Shown piece by piece: positions 35,929-47,359 of a DNA stretch of 64,000 nt. A program made the translations under genes and the position numbers. Location: assembly GCA_037178675.1 (NCBI GenBank), contig JAYMGJ010000273.1, positions 23,565 through 87,564 of the forward strand, in the 5' to 3' direction. The notes beneath the pieces are model-generated. The model saw nothing but the letters and a program-made list of their open reading frames with translations, searched no databases and had not been told where the DNA came from. Source of the stretch: Scleroderma bovista. Taxonomy: Eukaryota > Basidiomycota > Agaricomycetes > Boletales > Sclerodermataceae. Each line of letters starts with the position of its first letter. The stretch's first letter is position 1.

Positions 35929-36960
35929 AAGTTAGGGGACTGTTTGGTTGAGGATGCTGTCACATTCAGACTAATATTACGACTACTTGCCTTTTTTTCT
36001 ACGTTGGGTGATATTCTACTCGATGCGGTTCGAATGATACTGAATAACACCCCCCAGTGTCTCGCGTTTGCTAAGCGCTGTAGTATGCCACGAGGTCCGA
36101 CTCGTCAAGCCCCTTCTGTCCACATTGTAAGTCGCTGACAGGTTTCAGATACTGACCTAAAAGCCACACCTTGGAGTTGGCCGCACTGCATTTTGACGTT
36201 TTTACACCCCCTTGACAAATACCATACCCCGCCAGGATAATACCTGCTGTGAAAAAGGCAAGCGAGTGACGAGATTCAGAGAGCGGGACGGACATGCTGA
36301 TCAATTTTAGAACTTCCGTCTGGTCTGCTGTTTCCCGACACCGCCATGTATGATTGTAAGTTCATGATTGGTACAATCACCCTCCTTCGAAGCTGGATAT
36401 CCAGGGCTTCTTGTGTGTCATCACCCTGTACATCTTGCCTTCCGATTGGCATGAGACGTCTTACATTCAGTGTCGGGAATATGACATCGCCTGTTTAGCG
36501 AGATATCTAAACTGTTCAACGAAGTTGGGCACATTAATGAGGAGGTGGGTCTTTCCTTGCGTGTTTGGTAACTTGGTATGATCTGAGTGGCGACTGTAAG
36601 ATATGCTATGAACCATCATGGGAGTCTGGTGTCGTTGTAGTTTATATCTTCTACTGGGGTGCCATTCCTGCGGGTCATCACTAGTAGTTATGGAGGCAAT
36701 CTTTGTACTTGCTTAGCAACTTCCCGCTCGGGTCATGTGGATGACCGGTGACTAGGACTCTCGGACCGGGGGACGGTACCCTGTCCTTGTCACGCAACGT
36801 ACCGGCATCCAGATTACCCCCCATTGACCCCCGAAGATGACTTTTTAGGCTCATAAGTCTCGAGTCAGTACTGTGGACAGCGACAGCCTACCTTTCCATC
36901 CCCCCAAGTCTTCCCTCAAGGCTGCAACCCCAAGGGAGGCACCACAATCTTGATTATTCC
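35929..36960. other. Mostly intergenic
   Basis: 3' region of SEC24 and promoter of the MFS gene. Apart from the small ORF listed below I see nothing. Confidence 0.4.
36071..36304 (-). CDS. Possible small single-pass membrane protein
   Basis: 77-codon ORF starting MISMSVPLSESRHSLAFF, with one hydrophobic segment (FFTAGIILAGYGICQGG) and a polar tail containing two Cys. It could be a small mitochondrial or ER protein, perhaps with an intron removing the middle, or a chance ORF. No family recognised. Confidence 0.25.
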   Translation of the reverse strand: MISMSVPLSESRHSLAFFTAGIILAGYGICQGGVKTSKCSAANSKVWLLGQYLKPVSDLQCGQKGLDESDLVAYYSA

Positions 36961-38956
36961 ATGGCACAAAGTGCTGAATCTCAGAGCACTATTTCAGTGG
37001 AAACCATACAGCCGACTGAGAATCTTTCGAGGGATGCCCTTGTCCCCCAGATACCAGACCCCACAAACTCAGAGAACCAACCAAATCCAACGCAGCGTAG
37101 GCGTGCCAATATTCAGTTTGTGACACTCTGTTGGACCCTGTTTCTCGCCGGATGGAACGATGGCACTACGGGCCCTCTTCTTCCGCGGATCCAAAAGGTT
37201 TATGAGGTATGTGTTGTGTTCACTTACTCATGTCTTTACCAAGACCACGACAGGTTAATTTCACTATCGTATCTCTACTCTTTGTGTTTGCGTGCACCGT
37301 TCGTCGCTGCTTTATTTTCACACCCCGCGTTTCTCACATAGTGTTAGGGCTTTCTGATCGGAGCACTCTCTAATCTCGTACTTGACCCGAGATATGGCTT
37401 TGGCAAGGTATGCGCTACTTTTACTGCCCTCAAGTACTACTTACTCTACTGTTCAGGTTATCGTGTTAGGTGCGTCGACTCTTGCTGAACGAACAACACT
37501 TCAATATGTCATCGGGATACAGGAACGCTTTTCCAACTCATTGGATACTCTATCGATGCCACTGCACCTCCGTTTCCCGTCTTCATACTAGGCTATGCTA
37601 TCAACGGAGTGGGGATGGCCCTTCAGGTTAGTTACCAGTGGTGCTAACCATTCTCTCTTGAATCCAGTATGATCTGACAATTATAGGATGCCCAAGCAAA
37701 TGGTTTCGTTGCCAGTCTCCGAGACGACCCAGAAACGAAGATGGGGATATTGCACGCGGTATAGTCCTTCTATATTCGTTACAAACAATCTAACCTATCC
37801 TGTGGCTCTAGGCTTATGGTACGCATCGTTCCGTACGATGCGCTTGCTGATTTCTGTGCCAGGCGCAGGCGCACTATGCTCCCCACTCGTATCCACGCAA
37901 TTCGCTCAGCTTCCGCACTGGTCTTTCCATTACCTCACTTCGTGGGGAGTAGCTTTTCTGAACATCATTCTGCTTATCGCAGTGTTCAGACTGAAAACAC
38001 AGGATGGTAAGGGTTTTAGTATCCCATGCCGGACACCGTCTTCACATCTGTGAAGAATGTCTCGCCCAGATTGGATTACCACCTGCCGAGCAGGGTGATA
38101 CTGAAACTAGCCAATTCCGACAAGTGTTCTCGCTCAAAGCCGTACATCTCCTCGCGTTCTTCATACTCTTGGCTGTGGGCGTGGAAGTCACAATTGGAGG
38201 TGCGCATATTCGTTCCGCTGCTTTACTGATAAGCCTCCTGATATGAACAGGTTGGACTGTGACGTACATCATAAATGTACGAGGTGGTGGTCCATCGTCT
38301 GGATACATATCATCTGGTTTTTATGCAGGTATAGCATATCAGTGAAAACTTGCTTTCTCCTGAGAATTCCTGTAGGCCTCATGATTGGTCGCGTTGCCCT
38401 CTTATGGGTGAATCGGAAGGTACGCCAATGCCGTAACACCCTTTCGGCCAGATTTGAGCCACCATATTTACAGATCGGAGAGCGGCGTGCATTGTTCATC
38501 TACTCCTTCCTTTGTATCGGTTTACAGTTGGTTGTATGGCTAGTACCGTCGCTTGTAGTGGGAGCCATTGCTATATCTATCATTGGTATACTGCAGGGTC
38601 CGCTGTACCCTATCGCCATGAACCATGCTGGGAGGATATTACCGCGCCGGCTGTTAACAGGTGTGTTCTCCGTATCGGTATACCATCATTGTTCACCGTA
38701 GCCTTCGCAGGTTCAATCGGTTGGATAGCAGGATGTGGGCAGGCCGGTTCTGCATTACTACCATTCATCACAGGGGCTATCGCCTCAAAGTCTGGGATAG
38801 AAGTTCTGCAGCCATTGTAAGTGGGAGACCGTTTCCGAGATTTCATCTCAGCCAATACATTGCAGGCTTGTCGCGATGATGGTCTTCATGACATTTATTT
38901 GGGCCATTGTTCCCAACAGCGCACAGAAAGGTCGACAAATAGATGTGTGTTCTTAG
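36961..38956 (+). CDS. MFS transporter (FHS/BSC6-like)
   Basis: Twelve-helix major facilitator of the fungal group annotated as FHS family or 'bypass of stop codon protein 6'; substrate unknown. ATG at 36961 (MAQSAESQSTISVETIQPTE). A polar N terminus of about 60 residues is followed by FVTLCWTLFLAGWNDGTTGP and LLPRIQKVYE, the first helix with the family's GWNDGTxGPLLPRxQ motif. Then FLIGALSNLVLDPRYGFGK, GYAINGVGMALQDAQANGFV, HLLAFFILLAVGVEVTIGGW, IPVGLMIGRVALLWVNRKIG, AIAISIIGILQGPLYPIAMN, and GQAGSALLPFITGAIASKSG follow. Last residues are IDVCS-stop at 38954-38956. Many introns (around eleven). The exon joins in the first third are approximate. Confidence 0.85.
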
Positions 38957-40160
38957 TACATTGCCATAATTTTGAAAGGGATGCAGGCTATTGCCTCCTG
39001 TAGGCTGGGAGACTTCAAAACATATAAGCAGCGTTAGACGCCGGATGCCAGCGTCCACCGTTGTGTTCGATGCAATGGCAGAAGTTGAAACTTTCACACT
39101 GATTCTTACATCAATCCAGCACTTGACAGCTCGAGAGTCAAGGCGTCAGGCACGACGTAATGCCCAGGTGCGTGGCCGATCATTGGGCATGTGTGTCCTC
39201 ATCCAATGATCCAACTCTCCCTCCTTACCCACTTGTTGCTGCTCTGCGCTCACCACTGTCACTGGCAGCAATCTTGCTCATATCGGTGAGCTTCCATGTG
39301 CGATGCCACCCTCTGAGAGTTGTACTGCCAACACGCCAAGCAGTGTGGGCCACACTGTATTTCCCCTCTCCGGTTGCTCAATTATTATCACTCCCTTTCC
39401 ACTGGATGGCAAGCACGGACTCGACCAAGATCGTTGACCCCCCTCCAGCATTTCCCTTTCGTATCGATGAACGTTTCATGTCCGACAACATACACGCAGG
39501 TATTCCAGCATCTACACTCGTCGTAGTAAACCTATGCAAATACGTCTCGTCAAACACAAACTCCGTCTTGCACAATTATCCAGCAGAGTATGATGTCATT
39601 CAACTTAAACAACTCGCTTACTCACTTTCTGCACAGTTTGCATGCACTCACAATACGTGCTGTAGCAGCCCTGGTTATTATTGTTGCAGTGACCCGCCGG
39701 GTGGATGTGAGAGCTCAATAGCAAATCACTTGTTGTGTTACTTACAACGAGACTCAGGAATTACGCTATGAACGCAATTACCTGGCTGTGTTACGGTGTT
39801 TTGCAATTTTGTCATTTGGCAACTCTGGTCAAATGATAGTAAAAGTATATGGGTGGTTTCGTGTTTTCAATGACCGCCAAAGCTCCGCATGATTTTGTTT
39901 CAGCCGCGCCTTGACAGTAAACAAGGTGCCATATACAACGGTGCTATTTTTCCCTCACTCCTTTCTCTGGAAGTCCGTCAAGCCGCATATGGTACATGGT
40001 TAAGCAACACACTTAGGTATGGAACACAAATCTATCAATATTATCTTCCACTGCAGGAAGATACCAGGTAACAAGGTTCGGGGTATACCGGGGATGTGGA
40101 CTAGAGACAATGTGTAGGATGGACAGTGGTTGGGTAGTGATGAGAAATTTGTGGAAGAAG
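38957..40160. other. Intergenic with a doubtful ORF
   Basis: An open frame runs 39160-39771 (+), with a possible start at 39406 (MASTDSTKIVDPPPAFPFRI), including a Cys-rich C-terminal part (CTHNTCCSSPGYYCCS). I cannot place it in any family and no splice sites support a longer gene. Otherwise nothing is seen. Confidence 0.3.
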
Positions 40161-41978
40161 TTAGATTTTGCGGATAGCCTTCAAGAGGGCATTAACACTA
40201 ATAGGTATCTCGCTGGAGCCTGCTTCCGGTGGTGGGACAACAGGTGGCAGAGACTTGCTACCGTATGGTCTATAGGATGGAGTGGTGAGTCATGCCGGAT
40301 ACAGTATAAAAAGCACAAGACAGCAACGTACTGATCATTCCACCAGGCGAAATAGTTGATGTTTAGAGATTTCATCGATACCTCTGCTTCCCGTGTGAAC
40401 GTCCCAGGGGGAAATATTTCCATGAGCGTCGCTCGTGGAGAAGGTGCCATGAACACGCTATCTGCGAGGTGGTTCCCATGTACGCCGACAATAACCTGGC
40501 AGCCAACACCTGTCAGGGCATGTGACAGATTGAAGACGAAACTCGGGTCATACCGTCGACTGTATGATTGCAGTCATGCGTTCTTTCCAAGGCGCATTAG
40601 CAGGGACTACATTCACAATGTAGTTTTTCCCCAGCTTATCAAGTGCATCAACCAAGGCCACATGCTCTGAATGCCTCAATTTCGGACCATGAGGATGATC
40701 TTGACGAGAAAGATACGTGATGACTATTTTGTGTGACCCGATCCAATTCTTCTTCGCGTCGTGACCGACGCCAAGGAATGTTGCTACATTGCGGCGAATG
40801 GGCTCCCACCAGTGGGTCGACGCAGTCAACTGAACAAGCGGCAACGCGAATGGGGGAATATCACCCCTCGATCGCTCGGCAGCGCCAGCGTCTGAAATGA
40901 CCACTCGTCTCAGCAGGAACGGTGCTTGCATAGATGCGAAGTCCTCCCAATCTTCCTCGAACATCAGACCGAGTGTAGGAAACGCTGCTTTCGGGAGGTA
41001 CGGATGGAACCCAGCGGGCGAGCGTTGGCGGGGCACGACGGGATCGTCATGATCTGGTTTGCCCCCGATAAGTGTGGGTATATTGGGATAGAAGATTCGT
41101 CGTGGTGGGGGGAGAATGAGTGGGTCGGAGGGATGGAGGGACGCATTGAGGGAACTATAGGTCCGCCAAAGGGAAAATAAGGTATAGTTACCTGTTCGTT
41201 GGGTGAGTATAGACGCGCACACAGAAGGAGAGACTCGAACTTGGATGTGCGTCGGTGCATAGCCAGGTCACACCATGGATGCTGTTGGGACGCTACGATC
41301 AGCCAGATGGAATAGGTGGACAATAATCTTGACTTACAGGCCACCGTACTGCCCCAAGATTTCTCGCCCCTGCTTGGTGGTTAGGACTTGCCACTCGGAC
41401 GGTTGAGGTGCTTCGGCAGGCTTCTGGGTCGACGATGCAATAGAACCCAATGGTGGAAAAGACGAGTCGTCGGTCACCAGGTAGATTGTCCCATTTAACA
41501 AAAACACGTGGTCAAGGATGGTGGAACCTAGACGTATCAGGAACACGGTCAGCGGAGATATGAGGCATTGCCGTCGTTCTTTATACTTGCCTGGTACATG
41601 CTTCATGACCGTAGTTGTAGGAAGCTTATCACCCCAGTTCACATACCCGTCGTTCACGCCCACAGTTCCGTAGATTTCTGGATGCTGGGTTATCAGCCCG
41701 CGCTCTCTGGGTCCCCAAAGCGAGGTGCTGTTCTTGGCGAGTTCTTCTCTGCGTGCCTGTGCATTTTTTGCAACCTGTTGTTCCTCCCACGTCCAGTCGC
41801 CGTAGAGCACTTTCTCCCAGTTCACACTCCCCTCGCCTACGGGACCAGTGACCGTCGAGCCTTGGCGAGCCCGTAAGCGTTCGAACGAGGACTCAAGGTT
41901 ATAGAAGAGGACGAATATCGTGATGGAGAAGATAATGATTGTCGACTCTCTGCGGCTCGGCAGTGAGTGCCACGCCAT
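40161..41978 (-). CDS. GT61-family glycosyltransferase (EOGT/DUF563-like), type II membrane protein
   Basis: Glycosyltransferase of family 61; animal EOGT adds O-GlcNAc in the ER and plant members add xylose or arabinose. Fungal substrates are largely unknown. ATG at 41978: MAWHSLPSRRESTIIIFSIT with a signal anchor (STIIIFSITIFVLFYNLES), then a stem with WEKVLYGDWTWEEQQ. The catalytic region includes DHVFLLNGTIYLVTDD, WEPIRRNVATFLGV, the NWIGSHKIVITYLSRQD nucleotide-sugar-type segment, and the hallmark GCQVIVGVHGNHLADSVFM. It closes with IEIFPPGTF-type MEIFPPGTFTREAEV, AWWNDQ and LLKAIRKI-stop at 40161. All introns are GT-AG. In tandem upstream of the PFK-2 gene's 3' end (205 bp). Confidence 0.85.
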
Positions 41979-42183
41979 GGGGGGCGAAAAGGGAGAGACG
42001 GAGACCAAGAAACGATAGGTAGATGGAAGAGAACGACTATCATAACGACACGCCCGCTTCAATTCCACTCGCGCTGTGCATTCCCAAAATGGCAACCAAG
42101 TTTGCGACTCGTGACGTCGGTGAAACCCTCCAACGGGGGGGTTCCTTGCCAAACGCAGCGGAGGAATTCGCTGGCATTGGTAT

Positions 42184-44140
42184 CTATGAAACCTCTGTGT
42201 CTACTATGCAATGCGAAGCTAGGTCGGCAGTAGTGACCCTCTTTTTGCCCTTCGTATCTTCCGCGTAGTTCTCGTAAAAGTTGTTCTTGTCTCGGTGGGA
42301 TAGGAGTCCAACTTCCACCTCCCCGTCCGCTGCATCGACATGCCGCCCCGGTCCATCCCAGAAGTGGAATGCCTGGCTATGCACACCGTATGAGGTTGGC
42401 ACCACCTCCAGTAAATCACCTCGAGCAATCTCGATCGCGGGAATCTCCGATGCCGGCAAGCCAATGAGGTAGGCTAGGAGGCACCGTATGACTGACGAAT
42501 GCCCAATGATCAGGAGGTCCTCTTTCTCTCGCTCCAGTTCAATCAGCACTGGCTCAAGACGCACTGTGGAAAAACGGTTGGCTTCTATCAGAGAGTCGAG
42601 GGGTGGAGACTCACCTGATAAGTCATGATAACTTTCCGCTCGAGGTGCACGGAAAGCGTAGGGATCCTTCACGAATCTGGCCCACTCCTCGGGATAGAAT
42701 TTACGGGCTTGGTCTGGAGTCAGGCCATCCCAGACGCCTGGATTGATCTCACACATTTGTGGCTTCTCGATCACTTTGACCCTCGGTCCCGATTCCTGAG
42801 GAGCAGTAAGGAAAGGCCATGCCGTGTGATGGGCGCGGCGACGTGTCGAAGTCCAGATCTATCTTCATCAGGAAATTCTGTCTCTCTGATGAGTAAAAGA
42901 ACACACCACAAGTCGGCGGTCATTCGGGTCGAAGCCGCGCTGTTCAAGGGATTTGGCGCGCCTTTCTAGGACGATGTCTTTCAACCTCTCGGAATAGTCC
43001 CAGCCGGCGGGGGAAAGATCGGAGTCTGCTTTGTATGAATGCTCGATCAGTGATTGACCAGACTGTGATCTGAGTAAGTAGCACGTCATCAACAATGCGA
43101 ATGCACATCTTACACGGGCAAAGTATATCATCCGGAATCGATTGTGGATATTCATAAGGAAGAAAACTACTCGTGACTGTTGGAAGGAAAAAAGTCAGCA
43201 ACTGAAGTGGATCCTCAGAACAAAAACTCTAACTTGTAGATAGCCTCGGATTTGCTGAACAAAAAGTGGTATCACATATACATTGAAACCGGTAAAGGAC
43301 TTACGTTGACCATAATTTTCTCGCCCACCTATCTAATAGTAAAAACGAAGGAACTCAAGCACGTACTATCGAGCTTACATTGAATATACGAATATACGGC
43401 CAGTCCGTTTCCTCGATGGTTTCATATGCCTGTTCCCGAAGATGAATGCGCCCATAATAATCTTTGACGGCCTGATCTGGGTTCCATCCACGATACTTAT
43501 CCAGAGTCAAATGTTACGCAGATTCCTTTACATTTCACTCACATCCGGAGAAGAAATCTTGACATTTCGTATGTTAGTCTCTATGACTTCATTATTATCG
43601 CAGATGGATTCTGTGCGCGTTCAGCCTTGCCGTACGAAGAGAGCCCTTCTAAGTACGTACCAAGCATGATAACGTGTACACCAAGCTTATCAAACTTTTC
43701 AGCGACGGCTTGACGGTTCTTCCTCAGCCCGTTGTTTGCATCATAGATGACGACCTGGCCACCTCCTTCGAAGAAATCCTCTATGAGCTTTTCACAGCCA
43801 TCAGAAACCTTCTTCCTGAGTGCCATAGTATCTGGGCTCTTCTCCCCTGTGCACGAGAAAGTGAGAGGAGCACACGATTAAGAAACATCAGGGGGTCACA
43901 CAGAGATGACACACCAATACTAAAGTAATCGGGTGGAAGCTTCTGCGCGCCTCCGAGGGTCTTCCGACGATAATCCCCGAGAGATACTACCTGCGTCTTC
44001 ACTCCCATCCATCGCAGGTATCGTTCCAGTGCGCGCGAGATGTGCGTTTTCCCCCGAGCTGGCAGCCCTACTGTCATGATTAAGATCTTACCGGCATGGT
44101 ATAGAAGACCAGATGCCGTGGTGTATAACGGAGCTGCCAT
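42184..44140 (-). CDS. 6-phosphofructo-2-kinase / fructose-2,6-bisphosphatase-like, phosphatase site altered
   Basis: Makes the glycolytic activator fructose-2,6-bisphosphate. The probable start is 44140 (MAAPLYTTASGLLYHAGK), with an in-frame alternative ATG at 44179. The kinase half carries the P-loop GLPARGKTHIS, LGDYRRKTLGG, VVIYDANNGLRKNRQAVAEK and ESICDNNEVIETNIRNVKIS. The histidine-phosphatase half carries LMNIHNRFRMIYFARSGQSL, IWTSTRRRAHHTAWPF, CEINPGVWDGL and LLIIGHSSVIRCLLAYLIGL, and ends at 42184. In active bisphosphatases the phosphoacceptor motif is RHG; here it is RSG, created across a clean intron junction. The same His-to-Ser change makes yeast Pfk26 a kinase only, so this is probably a dedicated kinase. 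About eight introns. Confidence 0.9.
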
Positions 44141-44179
44141 GATAAATGTTGAACTGTTGCGATGCCCTCTGCCTGTCAC

Positions 44180-45879
44180 AACGAAGGATGAAGCCTGTAC
44201 TTGCGAGAACTCTCATTCCGATACGAATTCCGATAAGATGGCCGACCCGGCTTACATAATGCACATTTCATATTTCATACTTCAAAGCAACTTCAAAGCT
44301 TCAGAACACTTGCTCGGGGTATCAGCGCGTCAAGTGTCGTATCGGTATGCACGGACTCTAAAGAAGTTTGAACTACACTGCACGCAGAAAACGGCCACAT
44401 ACATTGGGATGGACTCATTTTCAATTCAAATCGTATAAGGGACTTGGCCGTCGAACTCGGACGCACTTAGTACATCCTGGTGTGTCCCGTGTTTTAATCC
44501 AAATCTCGGTTCTGACAAGTAATTCCCCAGAGGCCAGGTCACGTTTTGACCTGAGGTATCGACATGATCTAAAAACAAGCATCCGAACGTCCCGCTGTGG
44601 GTTGCTCTGTGCGCTTTGTTCTGATTGCAGGCCCTGGACCTTCGACGACGAAGTGAAGAGACTTGCCCTCAAAACTTTCGTGGCTGTGGCAAGGTTGTGG
44701 TCATACATATTTCTGAACAGCAAAACTACTTTGCTCTACTGTTGTCGAAAGTGCCAAGTTCTTTGTGCACGATTTTTCTCGGACACCACTCTCTATATAC
44801 TTAGACGACTCGCCCCTGGGCTCTGATGGGTCTGTGGTGTCCTTGCAATCCACATCGCACATCGAATATCGAATATCTCGTTATTAAAGAAACTATTCAA
44901 GAGTTGGACGCGTCGAATGATGACACAACGACGGAGAATGAGACCATTGACGGCCGAAGCTGAGGATGTGAACGCTGAGCTCCACATCATCTCGGGTGGA
45001 ATACCATTAACCTCAGCAAGCCATTTCTGCAGAGGCACTATCAGGTGCAGTGATAGTTCGGGTTGATCGTACGTATGCTTGATAGAGTGACTTCCAAGTT
45101 GGTTGCCTGCTTTCAATCAGAAATTGGTTCCCCATTTGTCGAGCGACAAACTGCATCCCCACTCCGTCAATTCACCTAGCTCCTCAAACAAAGCCATCTT
45201 CATATCTACTACTTACATGGCACAACATGATGTGCTATTACTTGGCATTCCAGGATTCGGGCCGCGCCACCACACCACAAGATATCTCTTCAGATTTTCT
45301 AATGCATGTGCTTAGTACGCAGCGCTGAAGAATAAATCTCGTATTTGGTACGTTGAACTTTCAATACTACCATTTGGCAAGTACTGTTTATCCTTCCGTT
45401 GGCAATAGATCGCTGCTTTCCCTCAAAGTAACGCCTAGTCTGGTATACAGACTAAGCCCTCGTGCTGCGTTTCATAAAGCGTCCACATTACTAGGTCATT
45501 ATTGAATGCCTTGTACATAAATATCGCTCGAAGGGCACGCAGCCCTAGAAGATGCTGAACACTAACGCTCTAGATCCTGAATTAGCTAAACTCAGTCAGA
45601 GCATGCTTGTGTGACTTGGAAGAGCTGATACTACAATGGAGGTAATCTTGCGCCCAGTGCTCATACGAGACAGGTTCTTCACACGTGTGTGGAATGAGGT
45701 GGTCGGTGACCTCCATTTCAGAGATCTAGAGCCTGGGCAGATAGGTAATGTGACTAACGACATTCCATGCGGCTATGGGATGAGGATACCCCATCACATC
45801 ATTATACAAGACAAGCCCCAAACCCACGTTTAAAAGAGGAAGCAGATTTGGACACGATAACTTCAAACCGCCCACCTCC
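44180..45879. other. 1.7 kb without a supported gene
   Basis: No ORF shows conserved domain character on either strand and no repeat is evident. The longest ORFs (for example 44368-44826 +, 44793-45116 -) look like chance frames. Confidence 0.5.
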
Positions 45880-46730
45880 ATGCCTTCTGCCCGCAAAAGA
45901 AGAAAAAGGGCTGCTGCAGCACTTCCGCCACCATCTGGTCCCAATAACGCGCTGACCTTTCCTGCGTTCTGGGACCTTCCATCAGAATACGAAATAAATG
46001 AAACCGACCTGTCCTCAACGAAACCGCGTAAACATTGGTGTTTTCTCGGAAAGATTGTCAGCGGCGGTGTCTTCGTCCGCCTTTCTCTCGAAGTGGAGGA
46101 TAAGGCAGGGCATAGACTACTTGTGGCTTTCCATACAAATGATCGCGGTGCTGCATTTCAACACCTATGCATACCAGGCCACACGATCGCCGTTCTACAT
46201 GCAAAGCAACATATCTTCGCATTCAGTCCACCTGGGCTGCGGCTGGAGGAGAATGCTCACATCAAAGTGCTTCCATACACGCTGGATCAAGTGCTAAAAG
46301 CGAGTAAAGACCTGGTTGACCAGGGAAAGGGAAAGAGATGCGAAGTATGCAGGATGGCAGATGTACCTTTGGAGGAGCAATGTGCTGGTTGTAAAAGTGT
46401 CTGGTATTGCTCAAAGGCAAGTCAAACTGCGTTAGCGGTGTTTCCCTATGAATTAAATGACACTCTCAGAAATGCCAGACAAAAGGGTGGCGAGCACACA
46501 CACAGATGTGCTCAGTCATGCGGGATGTACAATGGCTCACGAAGAAAAATTGGGAGGGCTCGGCCCACTCGTATCAGGAGAGTCCCGCATTTGGGACGAG
46601 AAGTGCTAACACATTTGAGGAGACTGTAGAGTCAAGCGAGGATTCTCCTGGCGCAGGCGCTGTAGCTTTTTTGCTTCTTTTGGGACTTTTATCACTCCTA
46701 AGTGCTTTTATGTGCCCACGTCGTCGTTAA
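45880..46730 (+). CDS. MYND-type zinc finger protein, tail-anchored
   Basis: Starts MPSARKRRKRAAAALPPPSG. An uncharacterised N-terminal region (about 160 residues, with KPRKHWCFLGKIVSGGVFVR) precedes a complete MYND finger: CEVCRMADVPLEEQCAGC, VWYCSKKCQTKGWRAHTQMC. The finger is completed only by removing intron 46417-46469, which has a GC donor (gcaagt after tcaaag) and a ctctcag acceptor. The frame then runs to a C-terminal hydrophobic helix AVAFLLLLGLLSLLSAFMC and PRRR-stop at 46730. MYND domains bind Pro-rich peptides. The hydrophobic end with basic residues suggests a tail anchor, which is an inference. Function unknown. Confidence 0.8.
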
Positions 46731-47359
46731 CTGTGTGTATGATAGGATCATCTGGCACATTCACGCCTATGATAGTAACCTGGGTGTCGGGTTTTCTGCT
46801 ATATTCTGGATCCGTCATGAAGCGAGGTTAAAGGCCCATTAGATGTGGAAGCAGCGCCATGGAAGCTGCGAATACACGGGCCCGGGCAGACGCTGCACAT
46901 GCCATCAGATACTAGTAGATTGAGTACGTAGGACATATGGCAGCTAAATATTAGGCCACGGCTTGGTGCGCGGTCCAAGTCTTTGTTTGAGCTGTGAAAA
47001 ACTCGGTTGACGAGCTTGGAGCTACAACCACTTCAGAGGAACGACCGTCGTATGTTTCTTAGGAGGTCTGGCTCTGCGTCCGTTCCCTTTCTCCAGACGC
47101 AGGTATGTTGCGATCCCAATACGTATTTGCTGCATGTAGAAATTTCCATCTTCAGAATTTGACTTATGCAAGCAGTAACTATGCACTTGCTCCCGAAGTG
47201 GTGCTGGAATCATTCCAGCGAATCTGACGAGAAAAGGTCGATATAGCCTACAGCATGACTACGACACCTATTACAGAAGTTACATGTCTTAACAAAGTCA
47301 GCTCCGCATAGATCGTTCGTCCGCGAAGAGATAAAGTGAATCTATACATACGTCATGAG
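46731..47359. other. Intergenic between convergent genes, no gene seen
   Basis: 3' ends of the MYND and bHLH genes meet here. No coding signal. Confidence 0.5.

Noticed and set aside
44040..45315. ORFs in the 1.7-kb gap after the PFK-2 gene
   Set aside because: No protein character and no consistent joins.
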